Assembly: GCA_017549285.1 (NCBI GenBank)
Contig: JAFYVE010000053.1
Location: forward strand, 1 to 64,000
DNA: 64,000 bases
Reading direction: 5' to 3'
DNA from: Clostridia bacterium
GTDB taxonomy: Bacteria; Bacillota; Clostridia; Oscillospirales; Acutalibacteraceae
Shown here: positions 40,668-48,792 of the stretch, piece by piece
Layout: each line of letters starts with the position of its first letter
How positions within the stretch are numbered: the stretch's first letter is position 1
Notes under the pieces: generated by a model
What the model was told of the DNA's origin: nothing
What the model saw: the letters and a program-made list of their open reading frames with translations, nothing else
Databases searched by the model: none
Made by a program: the position numbers and the translations under genes

Positions 40668-42189
40668 CGGTGTGAGTCCCCCTGAGTTTCTGAATCTGAA
40701 TAAACCGTTTTCCTACCTTTTTCCAACCTGCAAAAATGAAAGAATCTCTCAGGGCATATCCGTCAAGAGGAGAAAACGGAGAAGTGAAAGGTACACCAAA
40801 AGAATTCATTGAACACAGGTCGGCTGCAATTATCGTAAAACCGAGCATTATGCCGTAAAGTCCCATCGTGCCGCCCAGAACAATAAAAATGAATCTCAGA
40901 ACGGCGGAAGGCTCGTGTAAAGGAGGCAGAACAGCCGAACAGATTGCAGTAATTGCCACTATTATGAGCATAGGTGCACTTATAAGTCCTGCCGAAACAG
41001 CGGCGTCACCTATAACAAGAGCACCTACAATGCTTACCGTATGGCCTACGGGTTTCGGCATTCTGAGTCCGGCTTCTCTTACAATTTCATATATAAAATG
41101 AATGATTGCAGATTCAATTATAAGCGGGAACGGAGTGTTCTGAAGTGAAGACACTATATCTGCAATAATTTCGGAAGGGAAAATTTCCTGATGAAATGTG
41201 CCTACAGCCACATAAGTTCCGGGAAGAAATACTGCAAGGAAAAAACAGATAAGTTTTAAAAAACGTGTGACAGCCGCATAATAAGGTCTGTTCAGATAGT
41301 CGTCAAGCGAATGGAAATTCTCAATAAAAAGATGCGGAACAATCAATGCATAAGGTGTTCCGTCAACAATAATTCCCACACGTCCTTCACTGAGCTTTGC
41401 GGCAAAAACATCGGGTCTTTCTGTTGTGCCGACCGTTGTGAAGAATGAGAGCCGTTTCTCTTCAAGAAAGGGTCTGAGCGCTCCTGCTCCCGGCACAATG
41501 TCAAAATCGGCATTTTTCAGCCTGTCCGTAACATTGTTTACTATAACGGGATCTGCTCTTTCTGCGTGGTAACAGATACATACCTGAGTGTTACTTGTTT
41601 TTCCCACACTTAATGTTTCAAAACGTATATATGGACTTTTAAGACGCCTTCTGACAAGAGTGACATTGTCTTTATACATATCAACAAAGCCTTCTCTTGA
41701 CCCGTTTTCCTGAGATTCCGATTCGGGAGGCTCAACACTTCTTTTAACATATCCCTGAACGCTGTAAGCACGGCATACGGTGACTTCGTCAACAAAAAGA
41801 ACAACAAAACCCGAGAGGATAAATTCAATTGCATTATCAATTGTTATGGCTTCCTTTGAATCGCATTCACTTGCCCTGCTTCTGCATATATGCTCATATA
41901 ATTCTTTGGGGTCGCCGCAGGGATAGTGAAGATTCAGAATCGGCTCAACTACGGACTGTGATGCGTGAAGCCCATTATACATTCCGTCAAGCGCTACAAA
42001 TGCTATGTTTACTCCGTTTACCTGAGTTTCTTTTATTATAAGGTCAAAGCTTTTGCCGAATTTCTGCTGTAATACAAAAATATTTTCTGAAAGCTTTTTG
42101 TTTATACCCTGAGGGACCTGTGTTGTATTGTCTTTTTGTGTAACAGGTTCCGAAAGCCGTTTTTCTGATTTTTTCCGTTTGTTAAACAT
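40654..42189 (-). CDS. gerAA: Germination receptor A subunit (GerAA)
   Basis: 511 residues. A large hydrophilic N-terminal region (about 1-300) with family motifs (EGRVGIIVDGTPYALIVPHLF; FHSLDDYLNRPYYA) is followed by about five membrane helices (about 310-480; FPLIIESAIIHFIYEIVREAGLRMPKPVGHTVSIVGALVIGDAAV). AGGTGG precedes the start. First gene of the operon. Forespore (sigma-G) control would be expected, but I could not define its own promoter. Confidence 0.9.
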   Translation of the reverse strand: MFNKRKKSEKRLSEPVTQKDNTTQVPQGINKKLSENIFVLQQKFGKSFDLIIKETQVNGVNIAFVALDGMYNGLHASQSVVEPILNLHYPCGDPKELYEHICRSRASECDSKEAITIDNAIEFILSGFVVLFVDEVTVCRAYSVQGYVKRSVEPPESESQENGSREGFVDMYKDNVTLVRRRLKSPYIRFETLSVGKTSNTQVCICYHAERADPVIVNNVTDRLKNADFDIVPGAGALRPFLEEKRLSFFTTVGTTERPDVFAAKLSEGRVGIIVDGTPYALIVPHLFIENFHSLDDYLNRPYYAAVTRFLKLICFFLAVFLPGTYVAVGTFHQEIFPSEIIADIVSSLQNTPFPLIIESAIIHFIYEIVREAGLRMPKPVGHTVSIVGALVIGDAAVSAGLISAPMLIIVAITAICSAVLPPLHEPSAVLRFIFIVLGGTMGLYGIMLGFTIIAADLCSMNSFGVPFTSPFSPLDGYALRDSFIFAGWKKVGKRFIQIQKLRGTHTDGTE

Positions 42190-42224
42190 ATTACCACCTG
42201 ATAATGTTATATCCTTTTTGAGCC

Positions 42225-42255
42225 TGAATATACCGACGGAAAATACAGATACTTA
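42225..42255 (+). promoter_or_regulatory. Possible sigma-G/F-like promoter of the YetF gene
   Basis: TGAATA (42225-42230), 17 nt, GATACTTA (from 42248), close to the forespore consensus TGAATA / CATACTA. It lies in the 72-bp gap between gerAA and the YetF gene. Weak evidence; no sigma-A alternative is clear. Confidence 0.3.
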
Positions 42256-42261
42256 CAAACG

Positions 42262-42963
42262 GTGATTATTTTGATTATAATAATAGCAAAAACTGCATTT
42301 CTCTATTTTTTTATGATTTTCGTAATGCGTCTTATGGGGAAAAGACAGATAGGACAGCTGCAACCGGGTGAGCTTGTTATAACAATAATGATATCTGAAA
42401 TAGCAACAATGCCTCTTGAAAATGACGAGGTTTCACTATTGAATGCCGTTATACCCATAACTGTTCTTGTAATCCTTGAGATTATTGTTTCATTTGTTTC
42501 GCTTAAAATAATAAGACTCAGAGAAATTTTTCAGGGGCATTCGGTTGTTGTGATAAGAAACGGTATTCCCGATAAAAAGGAGCTTAAAAAACTCCGTTAT
42601 TCAATGGATGACCTTCTTGAATCATTAAGACAGAAGGATGTTTTTGATATAAGCGATGTTCAGTATGCTATTGTTGAAACAGACGGCTCAGTGAGTGTGC
42701 TTCTGAAACCCGAAAAAAGAAATGCCACGGTTTCCGATGTGGGTGCTGAGCCTGATACAAACGGGTTGCCTATGACACTTATATCAGACGGCAGAGTATT
42801 GACGGGACAGATTGAGAAAAGCCCGTTTGACGAGGAAGAAATAAAAAAACTGCTCAGAAGAAAACATCTTGACAGAAAAGATGTGATGCTTCTGACAGTT
42901 GATAATGCAGGAAATATAAATCTTATAAAAAACAAAAAAAAGAAAAGTCCTCACCTTAAGTGA
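42262..42963 (+). CDS. YetF-family (DUF421) membrane protein
   Basis: 233 residues. Three N-terminal membrane helices (about 1-80) with the family hallmark FVMRLMGKRQIGQLQPGELVITIMISEIATMPLEN, then a soluble DUF421 domain (GHSVVVIRNGIP...LRYSMDDLLESLRQKDVFDISDVQYAIVETDGSVSVLLKPE). Function is not well defined; relatives occur in spore membranes of Bacillus. The start is uncertain: GTG at 42262 or TTG at 42271, the latter having GGTGA 5 nt upstream. It diverges from gerA, which hints at a spore role. Confidence 0.8.
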   Translation: MIILIIIIAKTAFLYFFMIFVMRLMGKRQIGQLQPGELVITIMISEIATMPLENDEVSLLNAVIPITVLVILEIIVSFVSLKIIRLREIFQGHSVVVIRNGIPDKKELKKLRYSMDDLLESLRQKDVFDISDVQYAIVETDGSVSVLLKPEKRNATVSDVGAEPDTNGLPMTLISDGRVLTGQIEKSPFDEEEIKKLLRRKHLDRKDVMLLTVDNAGNINLIKNKKKKSPHLK

Positions 42964-42970
42964 GGACTTT
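42944..42970 (-). terminator. Terminator of the rplU-prp-rpmA operon
   Basis: AAAGTCCTCA/TGAGGACTTT stem, followed on the minus strand by TTCTTTTTTTT. It lies inside the last codons of the convergent YetF gene. Confidence 0.75.
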
Positions 42971-42983
42971 ATGGAATAAAATC

Positions 42984-43262
42984 TTAGTTTTCGTAAACGC
43001 TGACCTTTTTGCGGTCTTTGCCCATTCTCTCAAACTTAACAGTACCGTTAACAAGAGCGAAGAGTGTATCGTCAGAACCCTTACCAACGTTGTTGCCGGG
43101 GTGGATCTTTGTGCCTCTCTGACGAACAAGGATTGTTCCTGCGTTAACAGCCTGGCCGTCTGCACGCTTTACGCCGAGTCTCTTTGATTCTGAATCACGG
43201 CCGTTACGGGTTGAACCCATACCTTTTTTATGCGCAAAAAGCTGAATGTTTAACTTGAGCAT
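42984..43262 (-). CDS. rpmA: Ribosomal protein L27
   Basis: 92 residues. N-terminal extension MLKLNIQLF precedes the mature start [24 protein letters not shown]; in Firmicutes the protease Prp removes such an extension after the Phe. The rest is canonical L27 ([19 protein letters not shown]). It supports tRNA placement at the peptidyl-transferase centre. Third gene of the operon, directly after prp. Confidence 0.96.
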   Translation of the reverse strand: MLKLNIQLFAHKKGMGSTRNGRDSESKRLGVKRADGQAVNAGTILVRQRGTKIHPGNNVGKGSDDTLFALVNGTVKFERMGKDRKKVSVYEN

Positions 43263-43265
43263 AGC

Positions 43266-43568
43266 TTATACCTCCGTAATTATTTTGATAAAGTCGGGAT
43301 AGTCCTTTGAAAGCTCTGAAATATGAAGTTCCAGACCTCTGAGAATATCCTTTGCGGCTTCGTTGCCGCTGCAGAGCGTTACTTTCATATATCCGTCCCT
43401 GACAGATGCTTCAACTTTTTCACCGAGGATTTCGGTTATCGTGTTCACCGCCATATATGCTGCCGATGAAACTGCGGCACAGACAATGTCCTGCCCCGAT
43501 TCTGCCGAACCTGAATGACCGTTGATGGTAAAACTGCCTTTCGGGATATTAAACTTAGCTCTGATCAT
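43266..43568 (-). CDS. prp: Ribosomal-processing cysteine protease Prp
   Basis: 100 residues. Catalytic His in INGHSGSAESGQDIVCAAVSS (His about 18) and Cys about 30. It cleaves the L27 N-terminal extension; the conserved gene order rplU-prp-rpmA supports this. Its start abuts the rplU stop. Confidence 0.93.
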   Translation of the reverse strand: MIRAKFNIPKGSFTINGHSGSAESGQDIVCAAVSSAAYMAVNTITEILGEKVEASVRDGYMKVTLCSGNEAAKDILRGLELHISELSKDYPDFIKIITEV

Positions 43569-43879
43569 TAAGCGTTGATTGAAGCAACTTCAATCTTTGT
43601 GTAGGGCTGTCTGTGGCCCATCTTGCGCTTTTCGTTCTTCTTTGCTTTGTAAGTAGCAACTGTGATCTTCTTGCCCTTGCCGTTCTTAACAGCCTTAGCA
43701 ACAACAGTAGCACCTGCAACATAGGGAGCGCCGACTTTGATGCCGTCATCTGCACCTACAGCAATAACCTTATCAAAAACTACTTCGCTGTCAGCTTCAA
43801 CGTCAAGCTTTTCGATGAAGACGATTGAGCCTTCTTCTACTTTGTACTGCTTGCCGCCTGTTTCGATAATTGCGTACAT
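43568..43879 (-). CDS. rplU: Ribosomal protein L21
   Basis: 103 residues, canonical ([38 protein letters not shown]). It binds 23S rRNA in the large subunit. First gene of the operon; its mRNA leader carries a conserved-looking structure that may serve autoregulation. Confidence 0.96.
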   Translation of the reverse strand: MYAIIETGGKQYKVEEGSIVFIEKLDVEADSEVVFDKVIAVGADDGIKVGAPYVAGATVVAKAVKNGKGKKITVATYKAKKNEKRKMGHRQPYTKIEVASINA

Positions 43880-43966
43880 CAGATTTACCTTCCTTATAAA
43901 GTCTCGCTACGACGGGCGGGTAAAACCACTTGCGGGGCATAAAAACCCCTGCCTGCCATATGCGGC
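43880..43966 (-). ncRNA. Ribosomal L21 leader (5' UTR structure)
   Basis: Between the promoter and rplU the minus strand holds GC-rich paired elements (GGCAGGCAGGGG with CCCCGC; GGTTTTACCC; GCGAGAC) of the kind found in the L21 leader element of Firmicutes. It is expected to bind L21 and regulate the operon. Identified by position and composition only; a covariance search would be needed to confirm. Confidence 0.55.
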
Positions 43967-43972
43967 GAAGAA

Positions 43973-44001
43973 ATTATAACATTATTATGAGATGTTGTCA
44001 A
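43973..44001 (-). promoter_or_regulatory. Consensus promoter of the L21 operon
   Basis: Minus strand: -35 TTGACA (43996-44001), 17 nt, -10 TATAAT (43973-43978), both perfect. Confidence 0.88.
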
Positions 44002-44116
44002 CCGGAAATTCTCTGTTTTGCTCAGTTTTAAGCCATTTTTGTATAACTGTATAAATCATAAGTCGTGATTGAGCCTTCAGTTATTAAAAATACAGGCAAA
44101 CAGACAGTTTTATGAA

Positions 44117-44149
44117 ATTAAAAGACTGTCTTATCTGAGTAAGACAGCC
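44117..44149 (-). terminator. Intrinsic terminator after GH3
   Basis: GGCTGTCTTA/TAAGACAGTC stem-loop followed by TTTTAATTT on the minus strand. Confidence 0.78.
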
Positions 44150-44156
44150 TTTGTTT

Positions 44157-46643
44157 TTATTCTCTGTTGAGATTTTTGAGTGCATTTACGCCTGTAAGTA
44201 CACCGTTTCCGAGAACTTTAAGGAGTGCACCGGGCTTTTCATTCATAAGTGCAACAAGAGCATCGCCGAGACCTTCCGTTACAACACCGTTTGCCATCGC
44301 AACAAGTGTTCTTATGGGAGTTTCCATAGCACCGGAATAAATCATTTCTGAATTACCGATGTTTATATTGAGATTTGCACTTATAACATTGATAAGTGAC
44401 TCAATGATGTCACCCCATTTTGTGCCCTTTGCGTCACCGAGACAGTTGTTCCATGTGAACGGTTTTTCGGGCTTTCTGACATCAAGCTTCCTGCCGAGAA
44501 CTTTCTCAAAGTCGGCTCTGTTGAGCTTTGTTACATCAGCATCTTTGTAAAATGCTGTGATTTCTTCGGAATATGGATTTTCATGTATGCCGAAACCGGA
44601 AAGTGTAACGTCAGCTTCAAGTCTTGTATCCTTAACAGAAGCACCTGCTCTGATTACATACTTGCCGTCATCACATACGAAATCTTTTTCGTTTACGTTG
44701 TAGTAAGCAAATGCACGTTTGTCAAGATGAACAGTCACAAGCTTGCTTTCACCCGCTTTAAGGCTGACTTTTGCGAAACCTTTAAGCTCGATATCGCTTC
44801 TGAAAACAGTCTTTTCTGTAGGTGAAACGTAAATCTGAACAACTTCTTCACCATCAACATCACCTGTGTTCTTCACTTCAAGAGTAACTATGATGTCTTC
44901 TGTGTCAGGAGTGATTTTTGTTTTGCTCAGCTGCATATTGCTGAACCTGAATGTTGTATATGAAAGACCGTGACCGAACGGGAAAAGAACTTCCTTCTTT
45001 GCTGTTTCATAGTAACGGTAGCCCACATAGATACCTTCTCTGTATTCAACCGTATCATATGTGCCGGGGAATGTAAGATAAGAGGGCGTATCGCTGAGCT
45101 TTACGGGGAATGTTTCGGGAAGTCTGCCCGAGGGGTTTGCAATACCGAAAAGAATTTCTGTTTCAGCTTCGCCTACAGCTTCACCTGCAAGATATGCTTC
45201 AAGAACACCGTCAACCTTGTCTATCCAGGGCATTTCAACGGGAGCACCGTTATGAAGCACAACAACAATGTTCTTCTGAACTTCTGCAATCTTTTCGATA
45301 AGATAATTCTGGCATTCGGGGAGCTTCATATCTTTTCTGTCAAATGCTTCAGATTCGATTGATTCGGGAAGACCTGCGAAAATAACTGCGATATCAGCTT
45401 CAGAAGCTGTCTTTACTGCTTCTGCAACAAGAGCTTTGTCAACTGACTTGTCATCTGTTCCGAAGCCTTTTGCATATGCAACATCAGCAATCGGCTGTGT
45501 GCTTGAAAGGGCATCTGTTACCTTATATGAATTGATATGTGAACTGCCGCCGCCCTGATATCTGGGTTTTATTGCATATTCACCGATGAATGCGATTTTC
45601 TTTGATTTGTCAAGAGGAAGAATATTGTTTTCATTTTTGAGAAGAACCATTGTCTTGAGAGCTGTTTCTTTTGCGATTGCGTGATGTTTCTCACGGTCAA
45701 ATTCACAGTCAAGTCTGTTCTGAGTCCACTTGAATGCAAGGTTTACAATTCTTCTGCAAGCCTTGTTGAGAACATCTTCACTCAGTGTACCGTCTTCAAT
45801 TGCAGCTTTGATTTTTTTTGCGCTGAGTCCGAATGTGCCTGGCATTTCAAGGTCAAGACCTGATTTGAGTCCTTCAACTCTGTCCCTTACTGCACCCCAG
45901 TCTGAAACAACAAGACCCTTGAAGCCCCATTCATCACGGAGAATTTCATTCATAAGCTTGTTGCTTTCGGAAACCTGTTCACCGTTTACTCTGTTGTATG
46001 AACACATAACTGTCCACGGCTGAGCTTCTTTTACTGCTGTTTCAAAACCTGCAAGATAAATTTCACGCAGAGTTCTTTCATCAAGCTCACTTGAAACTGT
46101 GAAACGTCTCTTTTCCTGATTGTTTACTGCGAAATGTTTGAGTGATGTACCTGTATTCTTTGACTGCACACCGTTGATATATGCGGCTGACATCTTACCT
46201 GCGAGGTATGGGTCTTCCGAGAAATATTCAAAGTTTCTGCCGCACAGAGGTGAACGTTTTATATTGATTGCAGGACCGAGGATTGTTGAAACATTTTCAG
46301 CCTGACACTCTTCGCCGAGAGTTTCACCTGTTTTTTTCATAAGCTCTGTGTCAAATGATGCTGCAAGACCTGCCGCAGAGGGGAAGCATATTGCAACAAT
46401 ACTGTCGTTGATGCCGAGGTTGTCTGCCGCATCGTCCTGTTTTCTGAGTCCGTGAGGACCGTCGCTGACCATAACTGAAGGAACTTTTACGGGTGACTCT
46501 TTGATTTCAACCGTGTGCCAGAAGTCTTTACCCGAAACAAGGGCAATTTTTTCATCAAGAGTAAGTCCCGAAACAACATCGTCAAGAGAAACTCTTCTTA
46601 CGTTGTCCTGAACTTCTTCTTTTGCTTTCTTTTTTCCTAACAT
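44157..46643 (-). CDS. GH3 family beta-glycosidase with C-terminal extension
   Basis: 828 residues, no signal peptide (Lys-rich N-terminus). GH3 N-domain with KRSPLCGRNFEYFSEDPYLAG, SLKHFAVNNQEKRR and the nucleophile Asp in VVSDWGA (about 249); then the GH3 C-domain and an Fn3-like domain ending about 690 (VTLEVKNTGDVDGEEVVQIYVSP). The last about 130 residues (KPFTWNNCLGDAKGTKWG, then a Gly/Val-rich helical stretch) are an addition seen in some gut GH3 enzymes. Probably a cytoplasmic beta-glucosidase or -xylosidase. AAAGGAG start; 14 bp downstream of the DUF4015 gene, so co-transcribed. Confidence 0.88.
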   Translation of the reverse strand: MLGKKKAKEEVQDNVRRVSLDDVVSGLTLDEKIALVSGKDFWHTVEIKESPVKVPSVMVSDGPHGLRKQDDAADNLGINDSIVAICFPSAAGLAASFDTELMKKTGETLGEECQAENVSTILGPAINIKRSPLCGRNFEYFSEDPYLAGKMSAAYINGVQSKNTGTSLKHFAVNNQEKRRFTVSSELDERTLREIYLAGFETAVKEAQPWTVMCSYNRVNGEQVSESNKLMNEILRDEWGFKGLVVSDWGAVRDRVEGLKSGLDLEMPGTFGLSAKKIKAAIEDGTLSEDVLNKACRRIVNLAFKWTQNRLDCEFDREKHHAIAKETALKTMVLLKNENNILPLDKSKKIAFIGEYAIKPRYQGGGSSHINSYKVTDALSSTQPIADVAYAKGFGTDDKSVDKALVAEAVKTASEADIAVIFAGLPESIESEAFDRKDMKLPECQNYLIEKIAEVQKNIVVVLHNGAPVEMPWIDKVDGVLEAYLAGEAVGEAETEILFGIANPSGRLPETFPVKLSDTPSYLTFPGTYDTVEYREGIYVGYRYYETAKKEVLFPFGHGLSYTTFRFSNMQLSKTKITPDTEDIIVTLEVKNTGDVDGEEVVQIYVSPTEKTVFRSDIELKGFAKVSLKAGESKLVTVHLDKRAFAYYNVNEKDFVCDDGKYVIRAGASVKDTRLEADVTLSGFGIHENPYSEEITAFYKDADVTKLNRADFEKVLGRKLDVRKPEKPFTWNNCLGDAKGTKWGDIIESLINVISANLNINIGNSEMIYSGAMETPIRTLVAMANGVVTEGLGDALVALMNEKPGALLKVLGNGVLTGVNALKNLNRE

Positions 46644-46657
46644 TTGGTGTCGCTCCT

Positions 46658-47941
46658 TTATTTATTGAGTATTCTGTAATCCATATTTATGTTGTATAAC
46701 ATATAGGAATTTCCTCCTGATGCCGAAACAGCATTTATCTGCACAAGAGTGCTGTCTGATGTTTCAAGTATCGGGAAAACGCTTATGTTGTTCACTTCTT
46801 CACTTTCAGCGAGAAGTGCTGTTATACTGCTGATATACTGTGTAATGAACTCATTTGGTGAAACCGACGGTTTTTTATACTGCATATTATCAAGAATCGT
46901 GTTGTCAGGCATAAGTGAAAGTCTTGCATCGGGCATAATGAAATCACAACCCGAAAAAGCAGCCGAGGGGAGCTTTTTCTCTGAAATTGAAGTGATGATT
47001 ACGTCTGAAGGTACGGTTATGCCTGTTACACAGTTGATGTAGGTACTGTTGAGAGTGTTGATGAATGAAATCATCTGCTCATTTACTGTTTTTTCAGCTC
47101 CGTATGCACCGCTGAAAACTGCATTGTCCGTTTCTGCGGCTGTGGGAAGTACTGCATGGTCAAAAATAATTCCGTCAACATTCATTTCAGCAACGTCTGT
47201 TATTACCGTACGCAGATAATACATAATTTCATTTGAAAACGGGTCAAGCCATGCGTGTGAATCGGCTCCCGTGTTATACCAGAGAGTTTTCACCTGATCG
47301 GAACTGCCCGATTCCGGTGTTACCATAACGTATGCAGCATTATCCTGATTGTTTCTTGCATATATATCGTCTGCAAAGCAGGACATCTTTGCAAATACGT
47401 CAATGTCTGCATCCCTGAACTGCTTTACGATTGAAGCGGCATTGTCAGATGCTTTGAAAAGTGCATCATTTGAAACACCGATTGAGGGCTTGAAATAAAA
47501 GTTGCCTTCCGCATCCTTGAAATCAATTACTACGGTATCAACCCCCGACATTCTTAATTCACTTATAAGCTTTTCAGCACTTGAATGTGAAAGAATATCA
47601 CCTGTAAGAAAAACTGCATTGTAGCCGGGGAGAATATGTGATGCCTGAATATCGTCCTGATTTTCTGTGTTGTTTTTCTTTATCGGAAGATGCGAAATTG
47701 CAAAACCGAGCATCATAACAATATATGTGACAGCAAAAACGCAGGCAAAAAGAGCAATAAGCCTCCTGTTAAGGGAAGCCTTCTTTGCAGGTGAATTGCG
47801 TATGAACTCGTTGTCACGGAAACCTTCGCTATCAGTTACCGAAGGAAAATCCTTGGAAAATCTGTAAAAACTTTTGGTGTGTGACGGAGCGGCAATTTTT
47901 TTATTCTTTTTTCTGTCTGATTTTATTTTCAGTTTTGCCAT
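46658..47941 (-). CDS. Membrane-anchored DUF4015 (putative glycoside hydrolase) protein
   Basis: 427 residues. A basic cytoplasmic N-terminus (about 1-58), one membrane helix (about 60-82, LIALFACVFAVTYIVMMLGFAI), then an extracellular TIM-barrel-like domain of the DUF4015 putative glycosyl hydrolase family (AVFLTGDILSH; VDTVVIDFKDAEGNFYF; WLDPFSNEIMYYL; VDGIIFDHAVLP). Catalysis is unproven. ATG at 47953 is in frame; GGTG lies 7 nt before the ATG at 47941, which I prefer. First gene of a two-gene unit with GH3. Confidence 0.68.
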   Translation of the reverse strand: MAKLKIKSDRKKNKKIAAPSHTKSFYRFSKDFPSVTDSEGFRDNEFIRNSPAKKASLNRRLIALFACVFAVTYIVMMLGFAISHLPIKKNNTENQDDIQASHILPGYNAVFLTGDILSHSSAEKLISELRMSGVDTVVIDFKDAEGNFYFKPSIGVSNDALFKASDNAASIVKQFRDADIDVFAKMSCFADDIYARNNQDNAAYVMVTPESGSSDQVKTLWYNTGADSHAWLDPFSNEIMYYLRTVITDVAEMNVDGIIFDHAVLPTAAETDNAVFSGAYGAEKTVNEQMISFINTLNSTYINCVTGITVPSDVIITSISEKKLPSAAFSGCDFIMPDARLSLMPDNTILDNMQYKKPSVSPNEFITQYISSITALLAESEEVNNISVFPILETSDSTLVQINAVSASGGNSYMLYNINMDYRILNK

Positions 47942-47972
47942 CTGTAGCACCATTTTTATAAATATTTATATT

Positions 47973-48001
47973 ATTTTACTATATTCAAGGCGTCATTACA
48001 A
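47973..48001 (-). promoter_or_regulatory. Promoter of the DUF4015-GH3 unit
   Basis: Minus strand: -35 TTGTAA (47996-48001), 17 nt, -10 TAAAAT (47973-47978). Confidence 0.5.
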
Positions 48002-48050
48002 GTATTTTTAAAAAATCAATAATTTTATTAAGAAAAAATTTAAAAAATTA

Positions 48051-48107
48051 AAACAAATGTTTGCTTTTTCTGAAAATATATGTTATACTGTCTATGAACA
48101 AAAGTTC
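48051..48107 (+). promoter_or_regulatory. lexA promoter with two SOS-box-like sites
   Basis: -35 TTGCTT (48061-48066), 17 nt, -10 TATACT (48084-48089). A full Gram-positive SOS box GAACAAAAGTTC (48096-48107) lies just after the -10, and a related site AAACAAATGTTT (48051-48062) touches the -35. This is the classic autoregulatory arrangement. Confidence 0.78.
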
Positions 48108-48134
48108 ACCCCACTATTTCAGGAGGATTTTTTT

Positions 48135-48731
48135 ATGAAAGAACTCAATCCGACTCAGAAGAAAATATATGAATTTCTTGCCGAGCGTTCTCAGAACGGT
48201 GTTCCGCCTTCAGTCCGTGAAATATGTTCAGCTGTAGGGCTTAAATCAACATCATCCGTTCAGGCAAATCTTATAGCCCTTGAAAGAGCGGGATATATTG
48301 AACGTGGCGACCCTAAACTCAAAAGGTCAATCCGTGTTCTCGGTCCTGAGGCAGATAACACAACAAAAGTCCCTCTTGTAGGTACTGTTACTGCAGGTAT
48401 GCCCATTCTTGCAGTTGAACAGATTGAAGGGTACATATCATATTCAGGTCCCGCATCAAAGGATAAACCTCTTTTTGCCCTTCACATAAGAGGTGAAAGT
48501 ATGATCAACGCAGGTATTCTTGACGGTGATATTGTTATTGTTGAAAAGACACCTGTTGCCGAAAACGGTGAAATCGTTGTAGCTCTTATTGAAGACGAAG
48601 CAACCGTAAAAACTTTCTATAAAGAAAACGGTCATTTCCGTCTTCAGCCCGAAAATGATACAATGGATCCTATCATTGTCGATGAAGTTATTATTCTCGG
48701 TAAAGTCAAGGCTCTCACAAGATATTTTTAA
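48135..48731 (+). CDS. lexA: LexA SOS repressor
   Basis: 198 residues. N-terminal winged helix (about 1-70, GVPPSVREICSAVGLKSTSSVQANLIALERAGYIERG). Self-cleavage site Ala-Gly in GTVTAGMP. Catalytic Ser in RGESM and Lys in EATVKTFYK. RecA-stimulated cleavage would derepress SOS genes. The longer frame from 48057 lies upstream of the promoter's start site; AGGAGG before the ATG at 48135 fixes the start. No recA or other SOS gene is adjacent. Confidence 0.95.
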   Translation: MKELNPTQKKIYEFLAERSQNGVPPSVREICSAVGLKSTSSVQANLIALERAGYIERGDPKLKRSIRVLGPEADNTTKVPLVGTVTAGMPILAVEQIEGYISYSGPASKDKPLFALHIRGESMINAGILDGDIVIVEKTPVAENGEIVVALIEDEATVKTFYKENGHFRLQPENDTMDPIIVDEVIILGKVKALTRYF

Positions 48732-48750
48732 ATTCAGATAAAAAAGAAAA

Positions 48751-48783
48751 TCACCGATGCCGTAAGGTATCGGTGATTGTTGT
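48751..48783. terminator. Bidirectional terminator between lexA and the lipase gene
   Basis: ATCACCGATGCC-GTAA-GGTATCGGTGAT stem-loop; T-rich on both sides (TGTTGTT on plus, TTTTCTTTTTT on minus). Confidence 0.82.
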
Positions 48784-48792
48784 TATAAATGA

